From Massilia sp. ZL223 (GTDB lineage: Bacteria; Pseudomonadota; Gammaproteobacteria; Burkholderiales; Burkholderiaceae_D), in contig NZ_JAGPWD010000037.1 in assembly GCF_018119395.1 (NCBI RefSeq), forward strand, positions 1 to 55,860: DNA of 55,860 nt, in the 5' to 3' direction. Shown here piece after piece: positions 33,344-41,891 of the stretch. The notes beneath the pieces are model-generated. The model searched no databases, was not told the DNA's origin, and worked only from the letters and a program-made list of their open reading frames with translations. Position 1 is the stretch's first letter. The number at the start of each line of letters is the position of its first letter. A program made the translations under genes and the position numbers.

Positions 33344-34546
33344 ATGAACGACGCTTTCATCTGCGACGCGATCCGCACCCCCTTCGGCCGCTACGGCGGC
33401 TCGCTCTCGACCGTCCGCGCCGACGACCTGGGCGCGCTGCCGATCGCGGCGCTCATTAGCCGTAACAAGGACGTGGACTGGTCCGCCGTGGATGACCTGT
33501 TCTATGGCTGTGCCAACCAGGCGGGCGAGGACAACCGCAACGTGGGCCGCATGGCCGCGCTGCTGGCCGGCCTGCCTCAGGACGTGCCGGCCAATACCAT
33601 CAACCGCCTGTGCGGCTCCGGTATGGACGCTGTCGGCACGGCCGCCCGCGCCATCAAGGCCGGCGAGGCCCAGTTGATCATCGCGGGCGGCGTCGAGAGC
33701 ATGACGCGCGCGCCTTTCGTAATGGGCAAGGCCGACAGCGCCTTCTCGCGCGCGGCCAAGATCGAGGACACCACGCTCGGCTGGCGCTTCGTCAATCCCT
33801 TGATGAAGGCCAAGTACGGCATCGATTCGATGCCGGAGACTGCCGAGAATGTGGCCGTCGAATTCAACATCAGCCGCGCCGACCAGGATGCGTTCGCGCT
33901 GCGCAGCCAGCAGCGCTGGGCGCGTGCGAACGCCGAGGGCTTCTTCAAGAATGAGATCGTGCCGGTCACGATTCATGGGAAGAAAGGTGAGTCGCGCGTG
34001 TTCGACACCGACGAGCAGCCGCGCGAGACCAGCATGGAAGCGCTGGCCAAGCTGAAGGGCGTGGTCATGCCTGATGGGACGGTCAGCGCCGGCAATGCGT
34101 CGAGCCTGAACGATGGCGCCTGCGCGCTGCTGCTGGCGTCAAGCGACGCGGCGCGCCGCCACGGCTTGAGCCCGCGTGCACGTGTGGTCGGCATGGCGAC
34201 CGCGGGCCTGGCGCCGCGCATCATGGGCTTCGGCCCGTCGCCGGCGGTGAAGAAGCTGCTGGCGCAGACCGGCCTGCGCCTGGACCAGATGGACGTGATC
34301 GAGCTGAACGAAGCCTTCGCCGCGCAGGGCCTGGCGGTGACGCGCGACCTGGGGCTGGCGGACGACGCGGCCCACGTGAACCCGAACGGCGGCGCAATCG
34401 CGCTGGGCCATCCGCTGGGCGCATCGGGCGCGCGCCTGGTGACCACGGCGGTGAACCAGCTGCATCGCACCAAGGGCCGCTACGCGCTGTGCACCATGTG
34501 CATCGGCGTGGGCCAGGGCATCGCGCTGATCGTCGAGCGGGTCTGA
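33344..34546 (+). CDS. paaJ: 3-oxoadipyl-CoA thiolase
   Basis: A 400-aa thiolase with the acyl-accepting Cys in NRLCGSGMDAVGTA, the GHPLGASGARL His, and the second active Cys in CTMCIGVGQG. The PaaJ/PcaF subgroup fits the start FICDAIRTPFGRYGGSLS. It cleaves 3-oxoadipyl-CoA and 3-oxo-5,6-dehydrosuberyl-CoA to give acetyl-CoA and succinyl-CoA. AGGAGA precedes the ATG. PcaF is nearly indistinguishable; context favours PaaJ. Confidence 0.92.
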   Translation: MNDAFICDAIRTPFGRYGGSLSTVRADDLGALPIAALISRNKDVDWSAVDDLFYGCANQAGEDNRNVGRMAALLAGLPQDVPANTINRLCGSGMDAVGTAARAIKAGEAQLIIAGGVESMTRAPFVMGKADSAFSRAAKIEDTTLGWRFVNPLMKAKYGIDSMPETAENVAVEFNISRADQDAFALRSQQRWARANAEGFFKNEIVPVTIHGKKGESRVFDTDEQPRETSMEALAKLKGVVMPDGTVSAGNASSLNDGACALLLASSDAARRHGLSPRARVVGMATAGLAPRIMGFGPSPAVKKLLAQTGLRLDQMDVIELNEAFAAQGLAVTRDLGLADDAAHVNPNGGAIALGHPLGASGARLVTTAVNQLHRTKGRYALCTMCIGVGQGIALIVERV

Positions 34547-34547
34547 G

Positions 34548-35147
34548 ATGGTCAAGGTCTACGAGATCAACGGCGTACGGCCGGTGGTGCATCCGACGGC
34601 CTATGTGCATCCGTCGGCGGTCCTGATTGGCGACGTGATCGTCGGACCGCGCTGCTACATCGGCCCGCTGGCCTCGATGCGCGGCGACTTCGGGCGCCTG
34701 ATCCTGGAGGAGGGCGCCAACTTGCAGGATACCTGCGTGATGCATGGGTTTCCGGGCGAGGACACCGTGGTCGAGGTGGATGGGCACATCGGGCATGGCG
34801 CGGTGCTGCACGGCTGCCGCATCAAGCGCAACGCGATGGTGGGCATGAATGCGGTCGTGATGGACAAGGCCGTGGTCGGCGAGGAGTCGATCGTGGCGGC
34901 GATGAGCTTCGTAAAGGCAGGGATGATCATTCCGCCGCGCTCGATGGTCATGGGGACGCCGGCCAAGGTCATGCGCGAGCTGACGGATGAAGATGTGAAG
35001 TGGAAGAGCTTTGGGACGCGGCAGTATCACGAGCTGAATGTGCGGTCGCTGGAGACGATGCGGGAGGTCGAGGCGTTCACTGAAGTGGAGCCGGACCGCA
35101 AGGGCATCGATTTCGGGACTGGAGCGCTGCATAAACCGAAAAGCTGA
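34548..35147 (+). CDS. paaY: PaaY gamma-carbonic-anhydrase-like thioesterase
   Basis: A 199-aa left-handed beta-helix protein of hexapeptide repeats. The gamma-class His ligands are visible in VMHGFPGED, GHIGHGAVLHGC and related turns, and the C terminus is helical. PaaY has thioesterase activity on dead-end CoA esters and is thought to protect the pathway. It starts one base after the paaJ stop. An inverted repeat pair follows it and separates it from paaZ. Confidence 0.92.
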   Translation: MVKVYEINGVRPVVHPTAYVHPSAVLIGDVIVGPRCYIGPLASMRGDFGRLILEEGANLQDTCVMHGFPGEDTVVEVDGHIGHGAVLHGCRIKRNAMVGMNAVVMDKAVVGEESIVAAMSFVKAGMIIPPRSMVMGTPAKVMRELTDEDVKWKSFGTRQYHELNVRSLETMREVEAFTEVEPDRKGIDFGTGALHKPKS

Positions 35148-35168
35148 AAGCACCACCGCCCGTAAAAC

Positions 35169-35252
35169 CGTCGTCCCGGCGTAGGCCGGGACCCAAGTTT
35201 CGCGCCACAGACGCGCACGCAAACTTGGATCCCGGCCTTCGCCGGGATGACG
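35169..35252. repeat. Inverted pair of dispersed repeats inside the paa operon, copies 8 and 9
   Basis: 35169-35200 and 35221-35252 are inverted 32-bp copies matching at about 29 of 32 positions, with a 20-bp spacer. They lie in the 157-bp gap between paaY and paaZ, two genes in the same direction, so here the hairpin would be transcribed inside the operon. It could stabilise the upstream mRNA end or lower transcription into paaZ. Confidence 0.8.
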
Positions 35253-35304
35253 GTGCAGGGGCAGCAGGCCAATTGAAGAGATAACTGAACGGAGACGAAG
35301 AAAC

Positions 35305-37356
35305 ATGGGCAACATCGCCACCCTGCAAAGCCTGATCGCCGGCCGCTGGCACGGCCAGGAAGCGCACACCCCGCTGCACAGCGCACTGGACAATCAGCTG
35401 ATTTACCACACCCACGCCGAGAAGATCGATTTCGAGGAAGCCATCACCTACGCGCGCAAGACCGGCATCAAGCAGCTGATGCAGCTCGACTTCCAGAAGC
35501 GCGCCCAGGCCCTGAAGGCCCTGGCCCTCTACATGATGGAGCGTAAGGAAGAGCTGTACGAAATCTCCCACCTGACCGGCGCCACCCGCCCGGACAGCTG
35601 GGTCGACGTCGAAGGCGGCATCGGCACCCTGTTCGCCTACGCCAGCATGGGCTCGCGCGAACTGCCGTCGTCCAACGTCCTGCATGAAGGCCCGGCCATG
35701 GCCCTGGGCAAGCGCGGCGGCTTCTCCGGCACCCACATCCTGGTGCCGCGCGGCGGCGTCGCCGTGCACATCAACGCCTTCAACTTCCCGATCTGGGGCA
35801 TGCTGGAAAAATTCGCACCGAGCTTCCTGGCCGCGATGCCCTGCATCGTCAAGCCGGCGACCGCCACCAGCTACCTGACCCAGGCCACCGTCAAGATGAT
35901 GATGGAATCCGGCCTGGTGCCGGAAGGCGCGCTGCAGCTGGTGATCGGCAGCACGGGCGACCTGCTCGACCGCCTGGGCGGCTTCGATGCCGTCACCTTC
36001 ACCGGCTCGGCCGACACCGCCGCCAAGCTGCGTGCCAACCAGAACCTGATCCGCAACTCGGTGCCGTTCACCGCCGAAGCCGACTCGCTCAACTGCGCCA
36101 TCCTGGCCCCGGACGTTACCCCGGATGACCCGGAATTCGACTTGTTCGTGAAGGAAGTCGCGCGCGAGATGACCGGCAAGGCCGGCCAGAAGTGCACCGC
36201 GATCCGCCGCGTCATCGTGCCGGAGCAGCTCGTGGACGCCGTCGGCGAGCGCCTGCGCGACCGCCTGGCCAAGATCACCGTCGGCAACCCGAAGATGGAA
36301 GGCGTGCGCATGGGCGCGCTGGCCTCGATGGATCAGCACCGCGACGTCTCCGAGCGCGTGGAGATGCTTGCGCGCGGCAACGAAGTACTGTTCTCGGCCC
36401 GCGACGGCTTCGCGCCGGTGGGCGAGGGCTGCGCCAACGGCGCTTTCTTCTCGCCGACCCTGCTGCTGTGCCGTAACGCGCTGGTCAACGACGCCGTCCA
36501 CGACATCGAAGCCTTCGGCCCGGTGAGCACCTTGATGACCTACAAGGACATCGACGAGGCGCTGGAACTGGCCGCGCGCGGCAAGGGCAGCCTGGTGACC
36601 ACGCTCGCCACCAAGGACCCGGTGATCGCCGCCCACGCGGTGCCGGTGGCCGCCGCCTCGCATGGCCGCGTGCTGATCCTGGACCGCGAAGCCTCGGTCG
36701 ACAGCACCGGCCACGGCTCGCCGCTGCCGCAGCTCAAGCACGGCGGCCCGGGCCGCGCCGGCGGCGGCGAAGAGCTGGGCGGCATCCGCGCCGTCAAGCA
36801 CTTCCTGCAGCGCGCCGCGGTCCAGGGTTCGCCGACCATGCTGGGCGCCGTCACCGGCGAATACGTGCGCGGCGGCGCGGTCAAGGAGACGGAAGTCCAT
36901 CCGTTCCGCCGCTGGTTCGAAGACCTCGAGATCGGACACTCGCTGCTGACCCACCGCCGCACCGTGAGCGAGGCGGACATCGTCAACTTCGGCGGCGTGT
37001 CGGGCGACTACTTCTACATGCACTTCGACGAGATCGCGGCCAAGGATACGCAATTCGGCAAGCGCATCGCCCACGGCTACTTCGTGCTGTCGGCGGCTGC
37101 GGGCCTGTTCGTGTCGCCGGCCCCGGGCCCGGTGCTGGCCAACTACGGCCTGGACAACCTGCGCTTCGTGGCGCCGGTGGCGATCGGCGACACCATCCGC
37201 GCGCGCCTCACCTGCAAGCGCAAGGTCGACCGCAACCGCACTGACGAGCAAGGGCGCGGCCAGGGCGTGGTCGCATGGGATGTGCAGGTCACGAATCAAA
37301 ACGACGAACTGGTGGCGAGTTACGATATCCTGACGCTGGTACAAAAACGCGGCTAA
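35305..37356 (+). CDS. paaZ: Bifunctional oxepin-CoA hydrolase / 3-oxo-5,6-dehydrosuberyl-CoA semialdehyde dehydrogenase
   Basis: A 683-aa fusion. Residues about 1-520 form an aldehyde dehydrogenase with Glu in AEADSLNCAI and the nucleophile Cys in KAGQKCTAIRR. Residues about 535-683 are a MaoC-type hydratase with FGGVSGDYFYMHFDE carrying the catalytic Asp/His. It opens the oxepin ring by hydrolysis and oxidises the aldehyde product. ACGGAGA precedes the ATG. It is the last clear paa gene and is set off from paaY by the repeat pair. Confidence 0.95.
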   Translation: MGNIATLQSLIAGRWHGQEAHTPLHSALDNQLIYHTHAEKIDFEEAITYARKTGIKQLMQLDFQKRAQALKALALYMMERKEELYEISHLTGATRPDSWVDVEGGIGTLFAYASMGSRELPSSNVLHEGPAMALGKRGGFSGTHILVPRGGVAVHINAFNFPIWGMLEKFAPSFLAAMPCIVKPATATSYLTQATVKMMMESGLVPEGALQLVIGSTGDLLDRLGGFDAVTFTGSADTAAKLRANQNLIRNSVPFTAEADSLNCAILAPDVTPDDPEFDLFVKEVAREMTGKAGQKCTAIRRVIVPEQLVDAVGERLRDRLAKITVGNPKMEGVRMGALASMDQHRDVSERVEMLARGNEVLFSARDGFAPVGEGCANGAFFSPTLLLCRNALVNDAVHDIEAFGPVSTLMTYKDIDEALELAARGKGSLVTTLATKDPVIAAHAVPVAAASHGRVLILDREASVDSTGHGSPLPQLKHGGPGRAGGGEELGGIRAVKHFLQRAAVQGSPTMLGAVTGEYVRGGAVKETEVHPFRRWFEDLEIGHSLLTHRRTVSEADIVNFGGVSGDYFYMHFDEIAAKDTQFGKRIAHGYFVLSAAAGLFVSPAPGPVLANYGLDNLRFVAPVAIGDTIRARLTCKRKVDRNRTDEQGRGQGVVAWDVQVTNQNDELVASYDILTLVQKRG

Positions 37357-37389
37357 TACCTGGCCGCGTCCAACTGCAAAAGGAGCGCC

Positions 37390-37857
37390 ATGTCGAGACT
37401 GGATCTGAGCAGTATCCCTGTGGTGAGCGGCACCGGTTACCCGGAGCCCTTCGCCGAGGCGGTGGATGGACGCACCAAGCAAGCGCTGGGCGACGCCGGC
37501 GGGCTGACCCAATTTGGGGTCAACCTGGTCGAGCTGCAGCCCGGCGCGGCTTCCTCGCAGCGCCACTGGCATTCGCACGAGGACGAGTTCGTCATGATGG
37601 TGTCCGGCGAACTGGTGCTCGTCACGGATGAAGGGGAGACCCTGATGCGGGCCGGCGATTGCGCGGCATTTCCTGCTGGTAAGCCGAACGGCCACCATCT
37701 GATCAATCGTAGTTGGGGGCCGGGCGTGTTCCTGGTGGTCGGGTCGCGCGTCAAGAACGATATCGCGACCTATCCGGATATCGACCTGCGTTTTGAAGGC
37801 GCGACCAATTCCTATCTGCACAAAGACGGCACGCCGTATCCCTTGCGCAAGACTTAG
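37390..37857 (+). CDS. Cupin-domain protein
   Basis: A 155-aa single-cupin protein. The metal motif is visible as HWHSHEDEFVMMVSG and then GDCAAFPAGKPNGHHLIN, which gives the usual two His, Glu and His ligands. It begins 33 bp after paaZ with an AGGAG site and may be co-transcribed. Whether it takes part in phenylacetate use is unknown. Its stop overlaps the stop of a converging small gene by 3 bp. Confidence 0.8.
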   Translation: MSRLDLSSIPVVSGTGYPEPFAEAVDGRTKQALGDAGGLTQFGVNLVELQPGAASSQRHWHSHEDEFVMMVSGELVLVTDEGETLMRAGDCAAFPAGKPNGHHLINRSWGPGVFLVVGSRVKNDIATYPDIDLRFEGATNSYLHKDGTPYPLRKT

Positions 37858-38081
37858 TTGAGTTTTCGGGCGTAGCGCTGGCGGATGTGCTGGCTGATGA
37901 AGGTCGAGAGACCGCGTCCGCCTTCGGCCAGCTCGCGCATCTTGGCAATGTTCTCGGCGCCGGCGCTGCGCTCGGTGTAGAGGTAGCGGTCGCCGCCGGT
38001 GAACTGGATGGTGATGAAGTCCTTGCCGATGTCGTAGGCGGTGACGCCGGATTCGCCGCTTTGGTTTCTGTAGCGATGCAT
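37854..38081 (-). CDS. KTSC-domain-like small protein
   Basis: A 75-aa protein beginning MHRYRNQSGESGVTAYDIG. The GKDFITIQFTGGDRYLYT strand pair followed by a helix resembles the KTSC domain, a small module of unknown function. The start was set at this Met because the longer reading runs through copies of the palindromic repeat. It converges with the cupin gene. Confidence 0.65.
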   Translation of the reverse strand: MHRYRNQSGESGVTAYDIGKDFITIQFTGGDRYLYTERSAGAENIAKMRELAEGGRGLSTFISQHIRQRYARKLN

Positions 38082-38172
38082 GGGGGGCCTCTGCTGGGTG
38101 CGTCGATACGGAGTATGTAAGGGCTGGCGGTAGCGATACAAGGCTTGCTGCGCGGCAGTGCTGAGATCTGTT

Positions 38173-38265
38173 GAACTTGGGTCCCCGCCTGCGCGGGGAT
38201 GACGTTGTTTGAGTGCGCCTATAGCCTCAAGACCGTCGTCCCGGCGAAGGCCGGGACCCAAGTTC
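38173..38265. repeat. Inverted pair of dispersed repeats, copies 10 and 11
   Basis: 38173-38204 (GAACTTGGGTCCCCGCC...) and 38234-38265 (...GGCCGGGACCCAAGTTC) are inverted copies with a 29-bp spacer. They fill the gap between the HAD phosphatase end and the upstream region of the KTSC gene, both on the minus strand. The core of copy 10 is the CCCGC version and that of copy 11 the CCGGC version. Confidence 0.78.
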
Positions 38266-38285
38266 GACCAGCAGAAGAACAGCCC

Positions 38286-38963
38286 TTACGCCGTTTTGCG
38301 CTGCAACCTCAACAACCCATCCTCCGTCCGCACTGCCAGTAACTCCGCATAATCCGGCACGTCATACGCCGTCGTGTCCAGCGCATGCGTATGCGTCGCC
38401 GTCACGACGATACTGTCCATCCCCGCCGCCTCCGCCGCCTGCAGCCCGGCCAGCGTATCCTCGAATACCAGGCAATGCTCCGGATACACTCCCAGCTTCT
38501 CCGCCCCCAGCAGGAAAGGATCCGGCGCCGGCTTGCCCTTTTGCACATCTTCAGCCGCGACGAGTACGCCAGGCAGCGGCAGCCCGGCCGCCACGATGCG
38601 CGCCTCGGCCAGTGCACGCGGCGCCGAGGTCACGATCGCCCAGCGCTGCGGCGGCAGGCTGTCGAGGAAGGCGGCCACGCCCTCGATCGCTTCGATCCCC
38701 GCCACGTCGTCGATCTCCGCCAGCGTGATGCGCCTTGCCTCGGCCGCCGGATCGACCCCAGGCAGATTGAGATTGCGAATGGTGTCTTCGGTGCGCTTGC
38801 CGTGGATGGTCGGCAGGAAGGCCTCGACATCCAGCCCGTGGCTGCGCGCCCAGTCGCTCCAGACCCGCTCGGCGGCCTTGATCGAAGTGAGGATGGTGCC
38901 GTCCATGTCGAACAGGAAGGCGGCGAAGTCGCGCTCGGGCAGGGCAGGGGTGAAGGTGGTCAC
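38286..38963 (-). CDS. HAD-superfamily phosphatase (subfamily IA)
   Basis: A 225-aa haloacid-dehalogenase hydrolase. Motif I is DMDGTILTS (nucleophile Asp19), motif II is IVTSAP, and motif III/IV is KGKPAPDPF followed by VFEDTLAGLQAAEAAGM. The alpha-helical cap between motifs I and II fits sugar- or glycerol-phosphate phosphatases. It stands alone. The substrate cannot be fixed from sequence. Confidence 0.85.
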   Translation of the reverse strand: MTTFTPALPERDFAAFLFDMDGTILTSIKAAERVWSDWARSHGLDVEAFLPTIHGKRTEDTIRNLNLPGVDPAAEARRITLAEIDDVAGIEAIEGVAAFLDSLPPQRWAIVTSAPRALAEARIVAAGLPLPGVLVAAEDVQKGKPAPDPFLLGAEKLGVYPEHCLVFEDTLAGLQAAEAAGMDSIVVTATHTHALDTTAYDVPDYAELLAVRTEDGLLRLQRKTA

Positions 38964-39111
38964 GGGATGTTCTCGCTGGATGGTTGGTGCGATGCGCCAT
39001 CAGCATAGCGCAAAAGCCGGAGACGCCTTGTCCGCCACCGCGTTTGCTTGACGTCATCCGCCTTAGGTGCCAGACTACGAGCCTTTCCAACACGACCCGA
39101 GGAGACGCGAC

Positions 39112-39150
39112 ATGAACCAGCCTGATACCGCCCTCCGGTCGGCCGCCTGA
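39112..39150 (+). CDS. Putative 12-residue leader peptide upstream of rsgA
   Basis: A minimal frame encoding MNQPDTALRSAA, preceded by a strong ribosome site (GAGGAG at 39099-39104). It ends 129 bp before rsgA. A hairpin GCCGCC/GGCGGC lies between (39211-39228). The good ribosome site is the only direct support; such a short frame can arise by chance. Confidence 0.3.
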   Translation: MNQPDTALRSAA

Positions 39151-39279
39151 CGCGCACACCCATCACGACGATGGCCTGAGGCGCGCCAGCGCCGACCTTC
39201 CATTTCCCGACCTTGCCGCCTCAATGGGCGGCTGTCCGCGCACGCCTGTTGCGCCTATCGAATTGGAAAACACATCGTC

Positions 39280-40314
39280 ATGATCGACATCGATTACCCG
39301 ACCCTGCAAGGAATCGGCTTTCATCACCACCTGGCCGCGCAACTGGCGCAGGCCGGACCGCAGCACCGCCTTGCCCGCGTCACCTCCGTCCAGCGCGACT
39401 GCCTGATGCTGGACGATGGCCGCGAGGCCTTCCTGGCCCGCAGCACGCCGCCTATCGCATCCAGCCCGCCGGTAGTCGGCGACTGGGTACTCGCCGTGCA
39501 AGTCATCGGCGACTACTGGATCGACCATGTCCTCGAGCCATCCACCCGCCTGGCGCGGCGCACCGCGGGCGGCCGCCAGGTCCTGGCCGCCAACGTGGAC
39601 ACCGCGCTGCTGCTCATGGGCCTGGACAAGGACTTCAACCCGCGCCGCATGGAACGCTATATCGCCGTGGTGCGCGCCTGCGGCGTGGCGCCGGTGATGG
39701 TGCTGACCAAATCCGACATCGGCAGCGATGCCGGCGAAAAGATCGCGCAGCTGCGCCGCCGCATCCCCGAGGATGTGCCGGCGCTGGCCGTGCACCCGGC
39801 CGAGCAGAGCGATGCCGGCCTCCTTGCGCCGTGGCTGGGCGCCGGCCAGACCCTGGTGCTGCTGGGCTCCTCGGGCGTGGGCAAGTCGACCTTGACGAAC
39901 GCGCTCGCCGGCAGCCTGCAGGCGACGGGCGGCACCCGCTACGGCGACGACCGGGGAAGACATACGACCACGGCGCGTTCGCTGCACCGCTGCCCGGGCG
40001 GCGCCTGCATCATCGACACGCCGGGACTGCGCGCCTGGCAGCCGGACGCGGATGAAGACGACCTGGAACAGTCCTTCAACGACATCGCCGCGCTCGGGGA
40101 GGCTTGCCAGTTCCGCGACTGCCAGCACGAGAGCGAGCCGGGATGCGCGGTGAGGGACGTGGTGGATGCGGACCGGCTGCGGAACTACCGCAAGCTGTTG
40201 CGCGAGGTGAGGCGCGCCGAGCAGACGGCGCTGGACCGGATCGCTGAACGGGCGAAGTGGAAGACCCTGATGAAGGGCGCGCGCCTGCGTGGACGCGAGA
40301 AGCGGGGAGGCTGA
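39280..40314 (+). CDS. rsgA: Ribosome small-subunit-dependent GTPase A
   Basis: A 344-aa circularly permuted GTPase that matures the 30S subunit. The order of motifs is permuted as expected: an OB-fold N domain, then VLTKSD (G4), then GSSGVGKST (G1), then DTPG (G3). A C-terminal zinc site follows (C, C, H, C in GEACQFRDCQHESEPGC). A 316-bp gap upstream holds a short leader-like frame and hairpins. It converges with argH over a strong hairpin. Confidence 0.93.
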   Translation: MIDIDYPTLQGIGFHHHLAAQLAQAGPQHRLARVTSVQRDCLMLDDGREAFLARSTPPIASSPPVVGDWVLAVQVIGDYWIDHVLEPSTRLARRTAGGRQVLAANVDTALLLMGLDKDFNPRRMERYIAVVRACGVAPVMVLTKSDIGSDAGEKIAQLRRRIPEDVPALAVHPAEQSDAGLLAPWLGAGQTLVLLGSSGVGKSTLTNALAGSLQATGGTRYGDDRGRHTTTARSLHRCPGGACIIDTPGLRAWQPDADEDDLEQSFNDIAALGEACQFRDCQHESEPGCAVRDVVDADRLRNYRKLLREVRRAEQTALDRIAERAKWKTLMKGARLRGREKRGG

Positions 40315-40319
40315 ACCAA

Positions 40320-40344
40320 GGGTGGACGGCAAGGCCGTCCACCC
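40320..40344. terminator. Bidirectional hairpin terminator, rsgA/argH
   Basis: GGGTGGACGGC (40320-40330) pairs perfectly with GCCGTCCACCC (40334-40344) over a 3-nt loop. It lies between the converging rsgA and argH stops. Only a short T-rich stretch follows on the plus side, so it is moderate as a Rho-independent stop. Confidence 0.65.
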
Positions 40345-40350
40345 GGCGGT

Positions 40351-41748
40351 TTATTCCGCCAGCTGCTTGCGCACGCGCGCGATCGCCGCGCGCACCTGGT
40401 TCGGCGCGGTGCCGCCGACGTGGTCGCGCGCCGCCACCGAGCCTTCCAGGGTCAGCACGGCGAACACGTCCTGCTCGATCAGCGGCGAAAACTCACGCAG
40501 CTTTTCCAGAGGCATGTCGGACAGGTCGCACTTCAGGTCGTCGCAGGCGCGCACCGCGTGGGCCACGGCTTCGTGCGCGTCGCGGAAGGGCAGGCCCTTC
40601 TTGACCAGGTAGTCGGCCAGGTCGGTCGCAGTGGCGTAGCCCTGCAGCGCCGCGGCGCGCATGTTGTCCGGCTTGACCGTGATGCCGCCCGCCATGTCGG
40701 CGAAGATGCGCAGGGTGTCGGTGACGGTGTCGATGGTGTCGAACAGCGGTTCCTTATCTTCCTGGTTGTCCTTGTTGTAGGCCAGCGGCTGGCCTTTCAT
40801 CAGGACCAGCAGGCCGTTCAGGTGGCCGTAGACGCGGCCGGTCTTGCCGCGCGCCAGTTCTGGCACGTCAGGGTTCTTTTTCTGCGGCATGATCGACGAG
40901 CCGGTGCAGAAGCGGTCGGCGATGTCGATGAAGCCGATGCGCTGGCTCATCCACATAACCAGTTCTTCCGAGAAGCGCGAGACGTGCATCATGATCAGCG
41001 AGGCGGCGGCGGTGAACTCGATCGCAAAGTCGCGGTCTGACACGGCGTCGAGCGAGTTATGGCACACGTCCTCGAAGCCGAGGGTCTTGGCCACGCGCAG
41101 GCGGTCGATCGGGAAGGTGGTGCCGGCCAGGGCGGCGGCGCCCAGCGGCAGGCGGTTCACGCGGCGGCGTGCGTCCTGCATGCGCTCGGCGTCGCGGCCG
41201 AACATTTCCACATAGGCCAGCATGTGGTGGCCGAAGGTGATCGGCTGCGCCACCTGCAGGTGGGTGAAGCCCGGCATGATGGTGTCGGCATGGCGCTCGG
41301 CCAGGTCCGTCAGGGCGCCGCGCAGGCTGGCGAGCAGGCCCAGGATGTCGTCGATGGCGGAGCGCACGTACAGGCGGATGTCGGTCGCCACCTGGTCGTT
41401 GCGCGAACGGCCGGTGTGCAGGCGCTTGCCGGCGTCGCCCACCAGTTCGGTCAGGCGCTTTTCGATGTTCAGGTGCACGTCTTCCAGGTCCAGCAGCCAC
41501 TCGAAGCTGCCGGCCTCGATCTCGGAGCGGATCTGGGCCATGCCGCGTTCGATCTCGGCGCGGTCCTGCTCGCTGATGATGCCTTGTGCGGCCAGCATCT
41601 CGGCGTGGGCCAGCGAGCCCTGGATGTCGAACGGCGCCAGGCGCTTGTCGAAGAACACCGAGGCGGTGTAGCGTTTGACGAGATCGGAAACCGGTTCGTT
41701 GAAACGTGCCGACCAGGCTTCGGCTTTCTTGGAGAGTTGTGCAGTCAT
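40351..41748 (-). CDS. argH: Argininosuccinate lyase
   Basis: A 465-aa lyase that splits argininosuccinate to arginine and fumarate in the last step of arginine synthesis. The superfamily signature GSSIMPQKKNPDVPE is intact, and HTGRSRNDQVATD, TIMPGFTHLQVAQP and the N-terminal WSARFNEPVS are present. The start MTAQLSKK fits the family; a longer reading adds 37 unlikely residues. It stands alone, as in many betaproteobacteria. Confidence 0.95.
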   Translation of the reverse strand: MTAQLSKKAEAWSARFNEPVSDLVKRYTASVFFDKRLAPFDIQGSLAHAEMLAAQGIISEQDRAEIERGMAQIRSEIEAGSFEWLLDLEDVHLNIEKRLTELVGDAGKRLHTGRSRNDQVATDIRLYVRSAIDDILGLLASLRGALTDLAERHADTIMPGFTHLQVAQPITFGHHMLAYVEMFGRDAERMQDARRRVNRLPLGAAALAGTTFPIDRLRVAKTLGFEDVCHNSLDAVSDRDFAIEFTAAASLIMMHVSRFSEELVMWMSQRIGFIDIADRFCTGSSIMPQKKNPDVPELARGKTGRVYGHLNGLLVLMKGQPLAYNKDNQEDKEPLFDTIDTVTDTLRIFADMAGGITVKPDNMRAAALQGYATATDLADYLVKKGLPFRDAHEAVAHAVRACDDLKCDLSDMPLEKLREFSPLIEQDVFAVLTLEGSVAARDHVGGTAPNQVRAAIARVRKQLAE

Positions 41749-41891
41749 GGTGGGATCCGTGTTAGGTATCCAATGATTATAAACCGGCCGGCCCGAAGGC
41801 TTCCGGCGGTCCCCCGGACGGTGACAAGCACCCTGAAATGGGTGATGATGACGTAACAAGCTTCATCAAACGACAATAACAGGGGAGACGT

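Noticed and set aside
35077..37821. A very long opposite-strand frame (over 900 codons) across paaZ
   Set aside because: It is a GC-rich antisense shadow: His/Gln/Ala/Arg-rich with no motif, while the plus strand carries both PaaZ domains.
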